DNA of 64,000 bases from NCBI GenBank assembly GCA_023431185.1, contig JAEYXS010000090.1:3803-67802 (forward strand), read 5' to 3'. This document shows, piece after piece, positions 9,756 through 17,583 of the stretch. This DNA is from Verrucomicrobiota bacterium (GTDB lineage: Bacteria > Verrucomicrobiota > Verrucomicrobiia > Limisphaerales > JAEYXS01). The notes beneath the pieces were generated by a model that saw only the letters and a program-made list of their open reading frames with translations, did no database searches and was not told the DNA's origin. Position 1 is the first letter of the stretch. Every line of letters begins with the position of its first letter. A program made the translations under genes and the position numbers.

Positions 9756-11581
9756 TTCTTTTCTCCGTTCCAGATCTTTTCAAGCAAGGCGTCGAGGACG
9801 GGATCGTGTTCCTTCAATTCGGCGCGGACGAAAGGGTAGAAATCATTCCGATAGAAAAACGCCTCCGTACCCTCGGCAAAATACTCCTGTGGCGTGGTAA
9901 GGCCGTAGTGCCGCACTTTCTTGCCTGTATGGGCGAGCACGCTTTCATAGGTGCCACCGGACTTCGCCTGCTCATGGGCAGCCTTGATTTCCGCGTGATC
10001 GAAGCCCAGCACCTGATCATGGTAAGCATGCGCGAGCTCGTGGAGAATGACGGCGGGATGCTTGAGCATTTGCTCGCGGGAGAGAAGGTCGCGCGCCTGT
10101 GGGATGTGGACCTTGCGGGTGAGGCGCGGATCGTGGCCGTTCGCCACCAGCCAGGTCCGGCTGGGATGATACTGTTTGGGCTTCAGCGTCGGGTGGCTGT
10201 GCTCGATCCAGAGCTCCACCTTCTGCAGCTTCGCCAGCGGTCCGGCGGGAACGAGGATTTTGATGCGTTGCAGATGGTTGGCCAACATGGTCAACACCTG
10301 CGCACCTTCCTCGCGGTGTTCGCCGTCGATGAGCGCCGGTTCAACGTGGACTTTCCAGCCCTCGATGTCGCGCACGACCGGGTCGAAACGGACGCCTTTG
10401 CTGACCTTTCCATCCGCATCGGCAGCCTTCTCCTGGGGCTTCGGCGCTGCATTCGCCGCGTCGCTACGGGCTTGGGCCTGCTTGCGTATCTCGGCCTTCA
10501 GTTTCGCCAGGTGCTCCGGCCAGACGAAGGTCGGCGCTTTTTCAGGGTCGTAACCCGCCATGTGACCCGTAAGCCGGGTGACGGGTTTGGTGTATTTCAG
10601 CTTGGTATCACCAAAAACCTCACGGCAAAGCGCGGCGAGGCCGTGGTCATAAGCAAGCAACTCGGCACGCGAGTTGACGTGATTGTGGTCGTGGTCGTTT
10701 TCGCGGTTGTCATCAAACCACGACTGCACTCCTTCAGCAAAGTACTCGTGGTGATTCACACTGGCGTATTTGCCCTTCCACAAACCCGCCTTCATCGCGG
10801 CGTCATACGCTGCTTTCACGCGACCGTCGAAACCGGGGTCCACATTCGACATTCCACGCAGATGGATGTTGTGCGCCAGTTCATGGATCAGAATATTCTC
10901 CGTAGAGTAAGGGTCACCTTTATACCCCAGCAAATTTTCCTCCGCGCAGGAGCAGAAAGGATCCGTATGGCTGCCCCCCATGCCCCGTGCCCGTGCATCC
11001 CGGTAATCTTTGGGAGGGACGTGGGCGAATCCCGGCACTTTTTCCTTGGCCAGCCATTTCCACTCTGGCTGATCCGTGGTGAATTCGTTCCAGGCCAATA
11101 TGCAGAGACGTGCTCCGCTTTTGACCATCGCATTTCGCACATCGGGCCGATTAGCCAGCATCAGATCCACCAGATACGCAGCCTCCTTGAGCGCGTAGGG
11201 ATTCACCTTGGAAGAAGCCACGATAGGAAAACCACCCGCTTCAATCCGCTGGGTGTAAAATTGGGGGATGCCTTTCGGATCAGGCGGGGCGAACCGGACC
11301 GCTTGCACCGGCACCTCACTGGTGACGATGCGTTCTGCCTTGTCTGTCCGGCCCACGATGGCAAAACGATGTCCAATAGTCGTGGTGATGATGGTGTGTT
11401 CGCCAGGAGCGACTTCACCGTTAAGGATCCGTTCTTTATCGGTTTTCAACCAGAAGACATCTATGATCTGCTGGCTGCCATTGAGGATCTGCAACTTGGG
11501 ACGGGTAGCTTCAGCAGCATGCGCACAGTCACAAAGACTGCATACAAGGATAAGGAGGGTGGCAAGGCGTATCCAGTTCAT
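9752..11581 (-). CDS. exported protein with two tandem HELAH metallopeptidase-like domains
   Basis: This 609-aa protein starts with a signal-like segment (MNWIRLATLLILVCSL). Two zinc-protease-type motifs occur: HELAH at 233-237, followed 46 residues later by HHEYFAEG (E279, E283), and HELAH at 514-518, followed about 52 residues later by PQEYFAEG (E566, E570). HExxH plus a downstream glutamate is a gluzincin arrangement. Between them lies an Ala/Lys-rich linker (about 365-395). The two halves look like diverged copies of one domain. It is the first gene of the operon, so it may open up a proteinaceous substrate. I do not recognise a characterised family, and peptidase activity is inferred only from the motifs. 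Confidence 0.75.
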   Translation of the reverse strand: MNWIRLATLLILVCSLCDCAHAAEATRPKLQILNGSQQIIDVFWLKTDKERILNGEVAPGEHTIITTTIGHRFAIVGRTDKAERIVTSEVPVQAVRFAPPDPKGIPQFYTQRIEAGGFPIVASSKVNPYALKEAAYLVDLMLANRPDVRNAMVKSGARLCILAWNEFTTDQPEWKWLAKEKVPGFAHVPPKDYRDARARGMGGSHTDPFCSCAEENLLGYKGDPYSTENILIHELAHNIHLRGMSNVDPGFDGRVKAAYDAAMKAGLWKGKYASVNHHEYFAEGVQSWFDDNRENDHDHNHVNSRAELLAYDHGLAALCREVFGDTKLKYTKPVTRLTGHMAGYDPEKAPTFVWPEHLAKLKAEIRKQAQARSDAANAAPKPQEKAADADGKVSKGVRFDPVVRDIEGWKVHVEPALIDGEHREEGAQVLTMLANHLQRIKILVPAGPLAKLQKVELWIEHSHPTLKPKQYHPSRTWLVANGHDPRLTRKVHIPQARDLLSREQMLKHPAVILHELAHAYHDQVLGFDHAEIKAAHEQAKSGGTYESVLAHTGKKVRHYGLTTPQEYFAEGTEAFFYRNDFYPFVRAELKEHDPVLDALLEKIWNGEKK

Positions 11582-11786
11582 GGAATATCGAGAGTGAACG
11601 AATTCGAGAGCTTACGATTGGCGTGCTTTTCGGCGATGACATTGAGCCTATATGATATGGTTCCTACATTGACAGCAAAAGCATCGGACGTCTTGACTGA
11701 TTTAGCGTGGTAAAGCGATAAAAGCCGCACAATCAATCTCCAATCCGGCAGTGCAGGTTGAGCCATAGTCACCGTTTCCGTATCGC
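11582..11786. promoter_or_regulatory. divergent control region between the catabolic operon and its AraC-type regulator
   Basis: These 205 bp separate two outward-facing starts. On the plus strand TTGACT (11693-11698), an 18-nt spacer and GATAAA (11717-11722) form a plausible sigma-70 promoter for the regulator. On the minus strand an AT-rich stretch around 11650-11662 could be the -10 region of the operon. I did not find a clean direct repeat that would define the AraC operator. The promoter calls are by eye. Confidence 0.4.
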
Positions 11787-12542
11787 ATGAAGAAGCAAAG
11801 CACCAGTATTCAAAGCCTGAACACACTAGCCCAGGGTTCGCTCTTGGATATGCGGCACATCGAGCAGATAGCCGATCTGATGCACGACACGGCCTTTTTT
11901 ATCAAAGATGCCGACGGCCGCTACCTGATGGTGAACCAATCATTGGTGGAACGGCACGGCCTAAAGAACAAGGCGCAGATAATCGGACGGAAGCCTTGCG
12001 AAGTCTGTCCCGGCGATTTTGGCCGCATCCCCACGGAACAAGACGCCCTGGTGCTCAGGAGCGGACGGCCAATCATCGAACGGTTGGAGCTCTTCTGGCG
12101 ACGTCCCAATGTTCCAGTCTGGGGACTCACAAGCAAGATTCCCATCCGCGACAACCAAAAAAGGATCATTGGCATAATCGGCATCTCGAAAGATCTTACC
12201 ACTCTGGTTGCCCCGCAGGATGTTCCCAATAACGTGGCGCTGGCGTTAAGTTATCTGGAAAGCGCCTACGCTCAAGCTATCGGACCCTCTTCACTCGCGC
12301 GTAAGGCAGGCATGAGCAGCGCACGGTTTGCCCGGATCATCAAACGCATACATGGAGTCAGTCCGATGCAACTGATTAACAAGACCCGCATCACCGCCGC
12401 CTCCCGGCAATTGATGGAAACAAACTGTTCGATTGCCGATATCGCGCATGAGTGCGGGTTCGCCGATCACAGCGCATTCACGCGTGCCTTTCGTTCAGCC
12501 ACCGGTAACACTCCTACAAAGTTTAGAAATAGTAACAAATGA
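11787..12542 (+). CDS. PAS-domain AraC/XylS-family transcriptional regulator
   Basis: This 251-aa protein has an N-terminal PAS-like sensor (about 25-140; DTAFFIKDADGRYLMVNQSL, then IIGRKPCEV and GIIGISKDLT). It is followed by an AraC helix-turn-helix domain (about 150-250), with the first helices at LARKAGMSSARFARIIKRI and the signature IADIAHECGFADHSAFTRAF. PAS-AraC fusions sense a small molecule or redox state and usually activate adjacent catabolic genes. The gene is divergent from the minus-strand operon, so it is the obvious candidate regulator. Repression rather than activation cannot be excluded. Confidence 0.88.
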   Translation: MKKQSTSIQSLNTLAQGSLLDMRHIEQIADLMHDTAFFIKDADGRYLMVNQSLVERHGLKNKAQIIGRKPCEVCPGDFGRIPTEQDALVLRSGRPIIERLELFWRRPNVPVWGLTSKIPIRDNQKRIIGIIGISKDLTTLVAPQDVPNNVALALSYLESAYAQAIGPSSLARKAGMSSARFARIIKRIHGVSPMQLINKTRITAASRQLMETNCSIADIAHECGFADHSAFTRAFRSATGNTPTKFRNSNK

Positions 12543-13072
12543 TCAAAAACCATCGGCAAGCAGCCCGGCCACGTGGATCCTAGGCCAAGTAAAGCTCAAC
12601 TGGGGTAAAGACTTCAGAAGAGCCATCAAAACGTTCTACCTGATGACTCACCTAACCGCAGGGACAAGGAGCAACGCCAGATCCAACTGCACAGCTACGA
12701 CGCTAGGTCCGCCTAGCACAACATGCACCCAAAAGCCAAACACCCATTGCGGTTGATTTAGCCGGACAGTCCTTGCTTCCTTGAAAGAAGCGGTGAGCTT
12801 AAGCCGTTAAGCAAATATTCCCGAACGATTCCACCCCTCGTTTTCAAACGCCTGACGGACACCGGGTTACGCTGGAATTCGTCTGACCGGTTTAGCCCAT
12901 AATCCGACCGGCTGATGGTTAAAACAAGTGCCCCAAAAGAGTTCGTCATACCTCCACTCCCACTCAATGCGCATATGGCCGAACACACAGGGAAAAGAGC
13001 CTAAAAAAATTTCCCGGTTGGCCGAAAAATAATTTGAGGAAAACCCCGGTTTCAGCGTCCATGTAATAACGC
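12543..13072. other. 530-bp intergenic region
   Basis: I see no convincing gene here. Short open frames have no recognisable protein features. A small hairpin (GCTTAA, GCCG, TTAAGC) lies near 12800. The AT-rich 50 bp before 13073 presumably holds the promoter of the following block, but I could not assign -35 and -10 boxes with confidence. Confidence 0.4.
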
Positions 13073-15301
13073 ATGGATAATAAGCAGCCACTACTGGCCG
13101 GGGTTTGTATTGCTTGGATGGCACTGCTTTGCGCTGCGCATGCTGGGTCCACGACTGAAAGCGCCAGTTCGCTCAATTTCGTCAACGACATCGTTCCGAT
13201 TCTGACCAAGTCCAGTTGCAATTCTGGTGGTTGCCACGCCAAGGCGGTGACTGGTCAACGCGGCTTCAGATTGTCCCTCCTAGGTTTTGAACCGGAGGAA
13301 GATTACGAACATATCGTTAAAGAAGGCAAAGGAAGGCGCATATTTCGACCTGCCCCGGAGCAAAGCCTCTTCCTCCTTAAGGCGGCCAATATCGTGCCCC
13401 ACGGCGGCGGCAAGAAGCTTGATCCGAATTCCGAAAGCTACCGCACCATCGTCCGCTGGATCGGTCAGGGCATGCCCTACGGTTCGACTAATGATGCTCA
13501 ACTGGTCGGCATCGAAGTCTCTCCCAACCGGCTCTCGATGAAGACGAAGACCGAGCAGCAGCTCAAGGTCATCGCCCGCTACTCTGATGGCAGTGATCGT
13601 AATGTCACCCACATGGCGCTCTATGAGCCTAATGACAAGAGCATGGCTGAGACCACGGAGGAGGGCCTGATCAAGACCTCGGACATCCCTGGCAATGTCG
13701 CTGTGATGGTGCGTTACGCGGGCAAAGTGTCCGTCTCCAGCATCTCCATTCCGCTCGGTGCGCCGGTGGACCGCCTGCCACCCGCCAAGAATTTCATCGA
13801 TCAGCACGTTTTTGCCAACTTGAAGCAAATCGGCGTCCCCCCTTCCCCGGTCTGCGATGACACCACCTTCCTGCGGCGTGTCTCGCTCGATATCGCCGGG
13901 CGGCTGCCGACCACCGAAGAAACCCAGTCATTCCTTGCCAGCAAGGAGCCAAATAAACGCGATCTGGCCATCGAATCGTTGCTCAACAGCCCTGATTACG
14001 CCGATTACTTCGCCAACAAGTGGACCGCCTTGCTCAAGAACAAGCGGGATGACACGGCGGACATTACCGCGAACTTCGCCTTCCACGCCTGGATGCGCGA
14101 CAGCCTGCTGGCGAACAAGCGCTATGATGAATTGGTGCGCCAGATTCTCGGAGCCACCGGCACCATCGTCGCCAATCCGGCTGTGGCCTGGTATAAGCGC
14201 GTGAAGGAACCGACGCAGCAACTCGAAGACGTCGCTCAACTTTTCCTCGGTGTCCGCATGCAATGCGCCCAGTGTCATCATCATCCCTTCGAGCGCTGGA
14301 GCCAGCAGGACTATTACAGCCTGTCGGCGTTCTTCAGTCAGGTGGGCCGCAAACCGACCGCCATCGCAGACGAAGACCTCATCTATCACAAGCGCGGCAT
14401 CGCCCAAACCGAGAACAAGAAAACCCGTCTGCCCGTCAAGCCGGCCGGCTTGGGCCAGCCCACGCTCGATATCCCGCCCGACGAAGATCCACGGCTGAAG
14501 CTGGCTGATTGGATGAGTGAGAAATCCAATCCTTTCTTCGCCAAATCGCTGGTGAACCGTTACTGGAAGCACTTCTTCAAGCGCGGCCTCATCGAACCGG
14601 AAGACGACATCCGCGATACCAATCCCGCCACAAACCCTGAACTGCTCGATGCCTTGGCGAAGCACTTTATCGAGAGCGGATTCGATCTGAAGGCCGTAGT
14701 TCGCGCCATCACCCAGAGCCACACCTACCAGCTCAGTGCCTTTCCGAACGAGCATAACGCCATCGACAGCCAGAATTTCTCCCACTACTACCCGAAGCGG
14801 ATGCAGGCGGAGGTCTTGCTCGATGCCATCGACCAGGTCACCGGGGCAAAGTCTGACTTTGCCGACCTGCCCGCCGGCACTCGTGCGATTTCGTTGCCTG
14901 ATAACAGTTACAACCGTGCCTCGCCCTTCCTGAAAGTCTTTGGCCGCCCCGAAGGCGCCAGCGTCTGTGAATGCGAGCGCGTGCAATCCTCCAGCCTCGC
15001 CCAAAGCCTGCACCTGATGAATGCATCCGATGTGAAGGCCAAGCTCACCGCCAGCAATGGCCGCGCCGAGCAACTGGCGAAGTCGGACAAACCCGATCCA
15101 CAAAGCATCCGGGAAATCTACTTGGCCGCCTTCTCGCGTGAACCCGCCCCCGATGAAGTTCGCATCGCAGAAAACTATCTGAACCAGCCACGCACGGATG
15201 CCCAAGGAAAACCGCTCGACTCCTTGCGGGCCAAACGCCAAGGCTACGAAGACCTGCTCTGGGCGATCATCAACACGAAAGAATTCCTCTACAATCACTG
15301 A
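13073..15301 (+). CDS. DUF1549/DUF1553 (PSCyt2-PSD1) exported protein with Ig-like domain
   Basis: This 742-aa protein begins with a signal peptide. The cytochrome-like N-terminal region contains CNSGGCH, followed by a bacterial Ig-like segment (about 145-220; VSPNRLSMKTKTEQQL). DUF1549 follows from about 235 (FIDQHVFANLKQIGV, TTFLRRVSLDIAGRLPT) and includes CAQCHHHPFERW. The C-terminal half is DUF1553 (LADWMSEKSNPFFAKSLVNR, NRYWKHFF, TNPELLDAL, LNASDV-like end). These proteins are abundant in Planctomycetes and Verrucomicrobia, and their biochemical role is unsettled. It heads a four-gene plus-strand block and lies 2 nt from the next gene. Confidence 0.85.
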   Translation: MDNKQPLLAGVCIAWMALLCAAHAGSTTESASSLNFVNDIVPILTKSSCNSGGCHAKAVTGQRGFRLSLLGFEPEEDYEHIVKEGKGRRIFRPAPEQSLFLLKAANIVPHGGGKKLDPNSESYRTIVRWIGQGMPYGSTNDAQLVGIEVSPNRLSMKTKTEQQLKVIARYSDGSDRNVTHMALYEPNDKSMAETTEEGLIKTSDIPGNVAVMVRYAGKVSVSSISIPLGAPVDRLPPAKNFIDQHVFANLKQIGVPPSPVCDDTTFLRRVSLDIAGRLPTTEETQSFLASKEPNKRDLAIESLLNSPDYADYFANKWTALLKNKRDDTADITANFAFHAWMRDSLLANKRYDELVRQILGATGTIVANPAVAWYKRVKEPTQQLEDVAQLFLGVRMQCAQCHHHPFERWSQQDYYSLSAFFSQVGRKPTAIADEDLIYHKRGIAQTENKKTRLPVKPAGLGQPTLDIPPDEDPRLKLADWMSEKSNPFFAKSLVNRYWKHFFKRGLIEPEDDIRDTNPATNPELLDALAKHFIESGFDLKAVVRAITQSHTYQLSAFPNEHNAIDSQNFSHYYPKRMQAEVLLDAIDQVTGAKSDFADLPAGTRAISLPDNSYNRASPFLKVFGRPEGASVCECERVQSSSLAQSLHLMNASDVKAKLTASNGRAEQLAKSDKPDPQSIREIYLAAFSREPAPDEVRIAENYLNQPRTDAQGKPLDSLRAKRQGYEDLLWAIINTKEFLYNH

Positions 15302-15303
15302 CC

Positions 15304-17583
15304 ATGAATCCCAAATCTGCCATACCGCTTGCGTTGGGGTTGCTCACCCTAGCGTTGCCCGCTGCCATGGTCGCCCAGCAAGTCTGCCTGCCGTCGCCGC
15401 GCTTGCTGACGGTCATGCCGATGGGTGGCCAGGTCGGTTCCAGCGTGGAAGTCCGCATCACGGGCGAGAGCATCGAAGACGTCAGAGAGTTGCAATTCTC
15501 CACACCCAAGATCACGGCCAAACCTGTGCTTGGTCCGGATGGCCAGCCGGTGGAGAACAAGTTCCTGGTGACTATCGCGCCTGATGCGCCTATCGGCGTC
15601 CATGACGCTCGCGTGGTCTCCCGGCTCGGGATCTCCTCTGCCCGCGCCTTCTCGACCGGCAAACTTCCAGAGAAAACCCGTGAGAAGCCGAACACCTCGG
15701 TGGAGACCGCCATGGCCTTGCCGGTCAATTCTATCTGCAACGCCACCATGACCAAGCGCGCGGTGGACTACTATTCGTTCCAAGGCGTGAAAGGCAAACG
15801 TGTCGTGGTAGATTGCGCCTCGGTGGGCATCGATTCAAAGCTCGTGCCGGTGGTGATCATTGCCGATGCGCAAGGCCGTGACCTCGTCCTGAACCGCACG
15901 GGCGGTGTGGTGGATTTCACCCCGCCAGCCGATGGCACCTATCTGGTAAAAGTCCACGGGCTCACTTTCTCCGGCGGGGCAGAGCATTTCTACCGGCTCG
16001 CATTGGTGGAAGCCCCCGGCAATGGCCCGATCACCCGTCAACCGGCCACTGCTACGGTAAGTTCCATGTCCTGGCCGCCTGCCGGTTTGTCTGCCGAGGC
16101 GAAGGCCACTGAGGTGGAACCCAACAACCAGCACGTGCAAGCGCAGAAGATCACCCTGCCCTGCGATATTGCTGGCAGCTTTTTCCCGGCGGCCGATGTG
16201 GACACCTACGAATTCACCGCCAAGAAAGGCGAGGTCTGGTGGGTGGAAGTAGCCTCGGAACGGCTGGGCCTGAACACCGACGCCTTCGTGCTCGTGCAAC
16301 GGGTCACCAAGACCGGAGACAAGGAAACGCTCACGGATGTGGCCGAGCTGAATGACATCGCCAGCCCGATGAAAGTTTCCAGCAACGGCTATTCCTACGA
16401 TGGCCCGCCCTATAATGCCGGTTCACCGGACGTGCTCGGTAAAGTCGAAATCAAGGAAGACGGTATCTATCGCCTGCAAGTGCGCGACCTCTTCGGCGGC
16501 ACACGCAACGAACCGGGCAATGTCTATCGTCTCATCGTGCGCCAAGCCGCTCCGGATTTCACACTGGCGGCTTGGGCCGTCCACATGACTTTGCGGAATG
16601 GTGATCGCGCCGCGCTCTCCAAGCCGGTCGCCCTGCGCGCCGGTGCTACCATGGCCTTGGAGGTCGTCGTGGTCCGCCGCGATGGCTTCGATGGTGAGAT
16701 TGACCTGATGATGGAGGGCCTCCCTTCCGGTGTCAGCGCCAGCGGTCTGAAGATCGCGAAAGGCAAATCCTACGGGCACATGATCATCAGTGCCGCAGGT
16801 GATGCCAAACCGGCCTTCTCTATGGCTAAAATATTTGGCCACGCCACCATCAATGGCAGCACCGTCACCCACCCCTGCCGGGTTGCTTCAATGGAATGGC
16901 CGGTCCGTGATGCGAAGCAGGAAATCCCCAGCCCCCGGCTCATGGCCGACCTGCCCGTTTCCGTCAGCGATTCCGAAGGCGCTCCCGTGACCATCGCTGC
17001 CAGCGTGAGCAAAGTCTGGGAAGCCAAACCGGGTGATGTGCTGAAGATCCCCTTGAAACTGACCTGGCGCGATGAATTCACCGGCACTGGTGTGGGCCTC
17101 CGCGCTTATGGCACAGGCTTCGAAGGAGTGAAGGAATTTGAGATCCCCCTCAAAGCCAGCACGCATGAGGCCGTGCTCGACTTGGGCGCTTTGAAAACAC
17201 CGCCCGGTGAATACACCATCGCCTTTTACGGCAGCGCGGTAAGCCGTTACCGCTACAACCCGGTCGCCGTGATAGCCGCTGAACTCGCACAGAAACAAGC
17301 CGAACAGGAAGCTGCTGCCGTGGCCGCGACGGCCAAGAAGCTTGCCGAAGAAGCCGCCAATGCTCCGACAGACAAGAAATCGGATACAGCCAACGCCGCC
17401 AAAATCGCCGCTGAGAAACAGAAGCAGGCGGAAGCAGCGATGGCGGAGGCCGCCAAACGGATGAAAACAATCTCCGCCGCAGCTGCCCCAAAAGACACCG
17501 TAGATATCATCGTCTCCGAACCCATCCGCATCTCCGTCAAAGCCGCTCCGACAACGACTGCTGCGGTGACTTCCAAGCCATGA
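15304..17583 (+). CDS. exported PPC-domain (pre-peptidase C-terminal type) beta-sandwich protein
   Basis: This 759-aa protein has a signal peptide ending near MVAQQ. An IPT/TIG-like start (VMPMGGQVGSSVEVRITG) leads into beta-rich repeats with pre-peptidase C-terminal features: DYYSFQGVKGKRVVVDC, then DVDTYEFTAKKGEVWWVEV, and segments such as DGIYRLQVRDLFGG. The last 90 residues are Ala/Lys/Glu-rich and look like a coiled coil. No catalytic motif is visible. It starts 2 nt after the DUF1549/1553 gene, and its stop overlaps the next start by 4 nt. Such proteins may bind polymers or scaffold neighbours on the surface, which is inference. Confidence 0.72.
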   Translation: MNPKSAIPLALGLLTLALPAAMVAQQVCLPSPRLLTVMPMGGQVGSSVEVRITGESIEDVRELQFSTPKITAKPVLGPDGQPVENKFLVTIAPDAPIGVHDARVVSRLGISSARAFSTGKLPEKTREKPNTSVETAMALPVNSICNATMTKRAVDYYSFQGVKGKRVVVDCASVGIDSKLVPVVIIADAQGRDLVLNRTGGVVDFTPPADGTYLVKVHGLTFSGGAEHFYRLALVEAPGNGPITRQPATATVSSMSWPPAGLSAEAKATEVEPNNQHVQAQKITLPCDIAGSFFPAADVDTYEFTAKKGEVWWVEVASERLGLNTDAFVLVQRVTKTGDKETLTDVAELNDIASPMKVSSNGYSYDGPPYNAGSPDVLGKVEIKEDGIYRLQVRDLFGGTRNEPGNVYRLIVRQAAPDFTLAAWAVHMTLRNGDRAALSKPVALRAGATMALEVVVVRRDGFDGEIDLMMEGLPSGVSASGLKIAKGKSYGHMIISAAGDAKPAFSMAKIFGHATINGSTVTHPCRVASMEWPVRDAKQEIPSPRLMADLPVSVSDSEGAPVTIAASVSKVWEAKPGDVLKIPLKLTWRDEFTGTGVGLRAYGTGFEGVKEFEIPLKASTHEAVLDLGALKTPPGEYTIAFYGSAVSRYRYNPVAVIAAELAQKQAEQEAAAVAATAKKLAEEAANAPTDKKSDTANAAKIAAEKQKQAEAAMAEAAKRMKTISAAAAPKDTVDIIVSEPIRISVKAAPTTTAAVTSKP

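Noticed and set aside
9806..11713. Plus-strand open frame of 635 codons
   Set aside because: It is the antisense shadow of the double-HELAH gene, which has a signal peptide, two motif sets and overlapping operon junctions.
12433..12756. Open frame of 107 codons overlapping the end of the AraC gene
   Set aside because: It overlaps the helix-turn-helix region in another frame and has no ribosome site or family features.
13928..15298. Minus-strand open frame of 456 codons
   Set aside because: It is antisense to the DUF1549/DUF1553 gene and shows no motifs.
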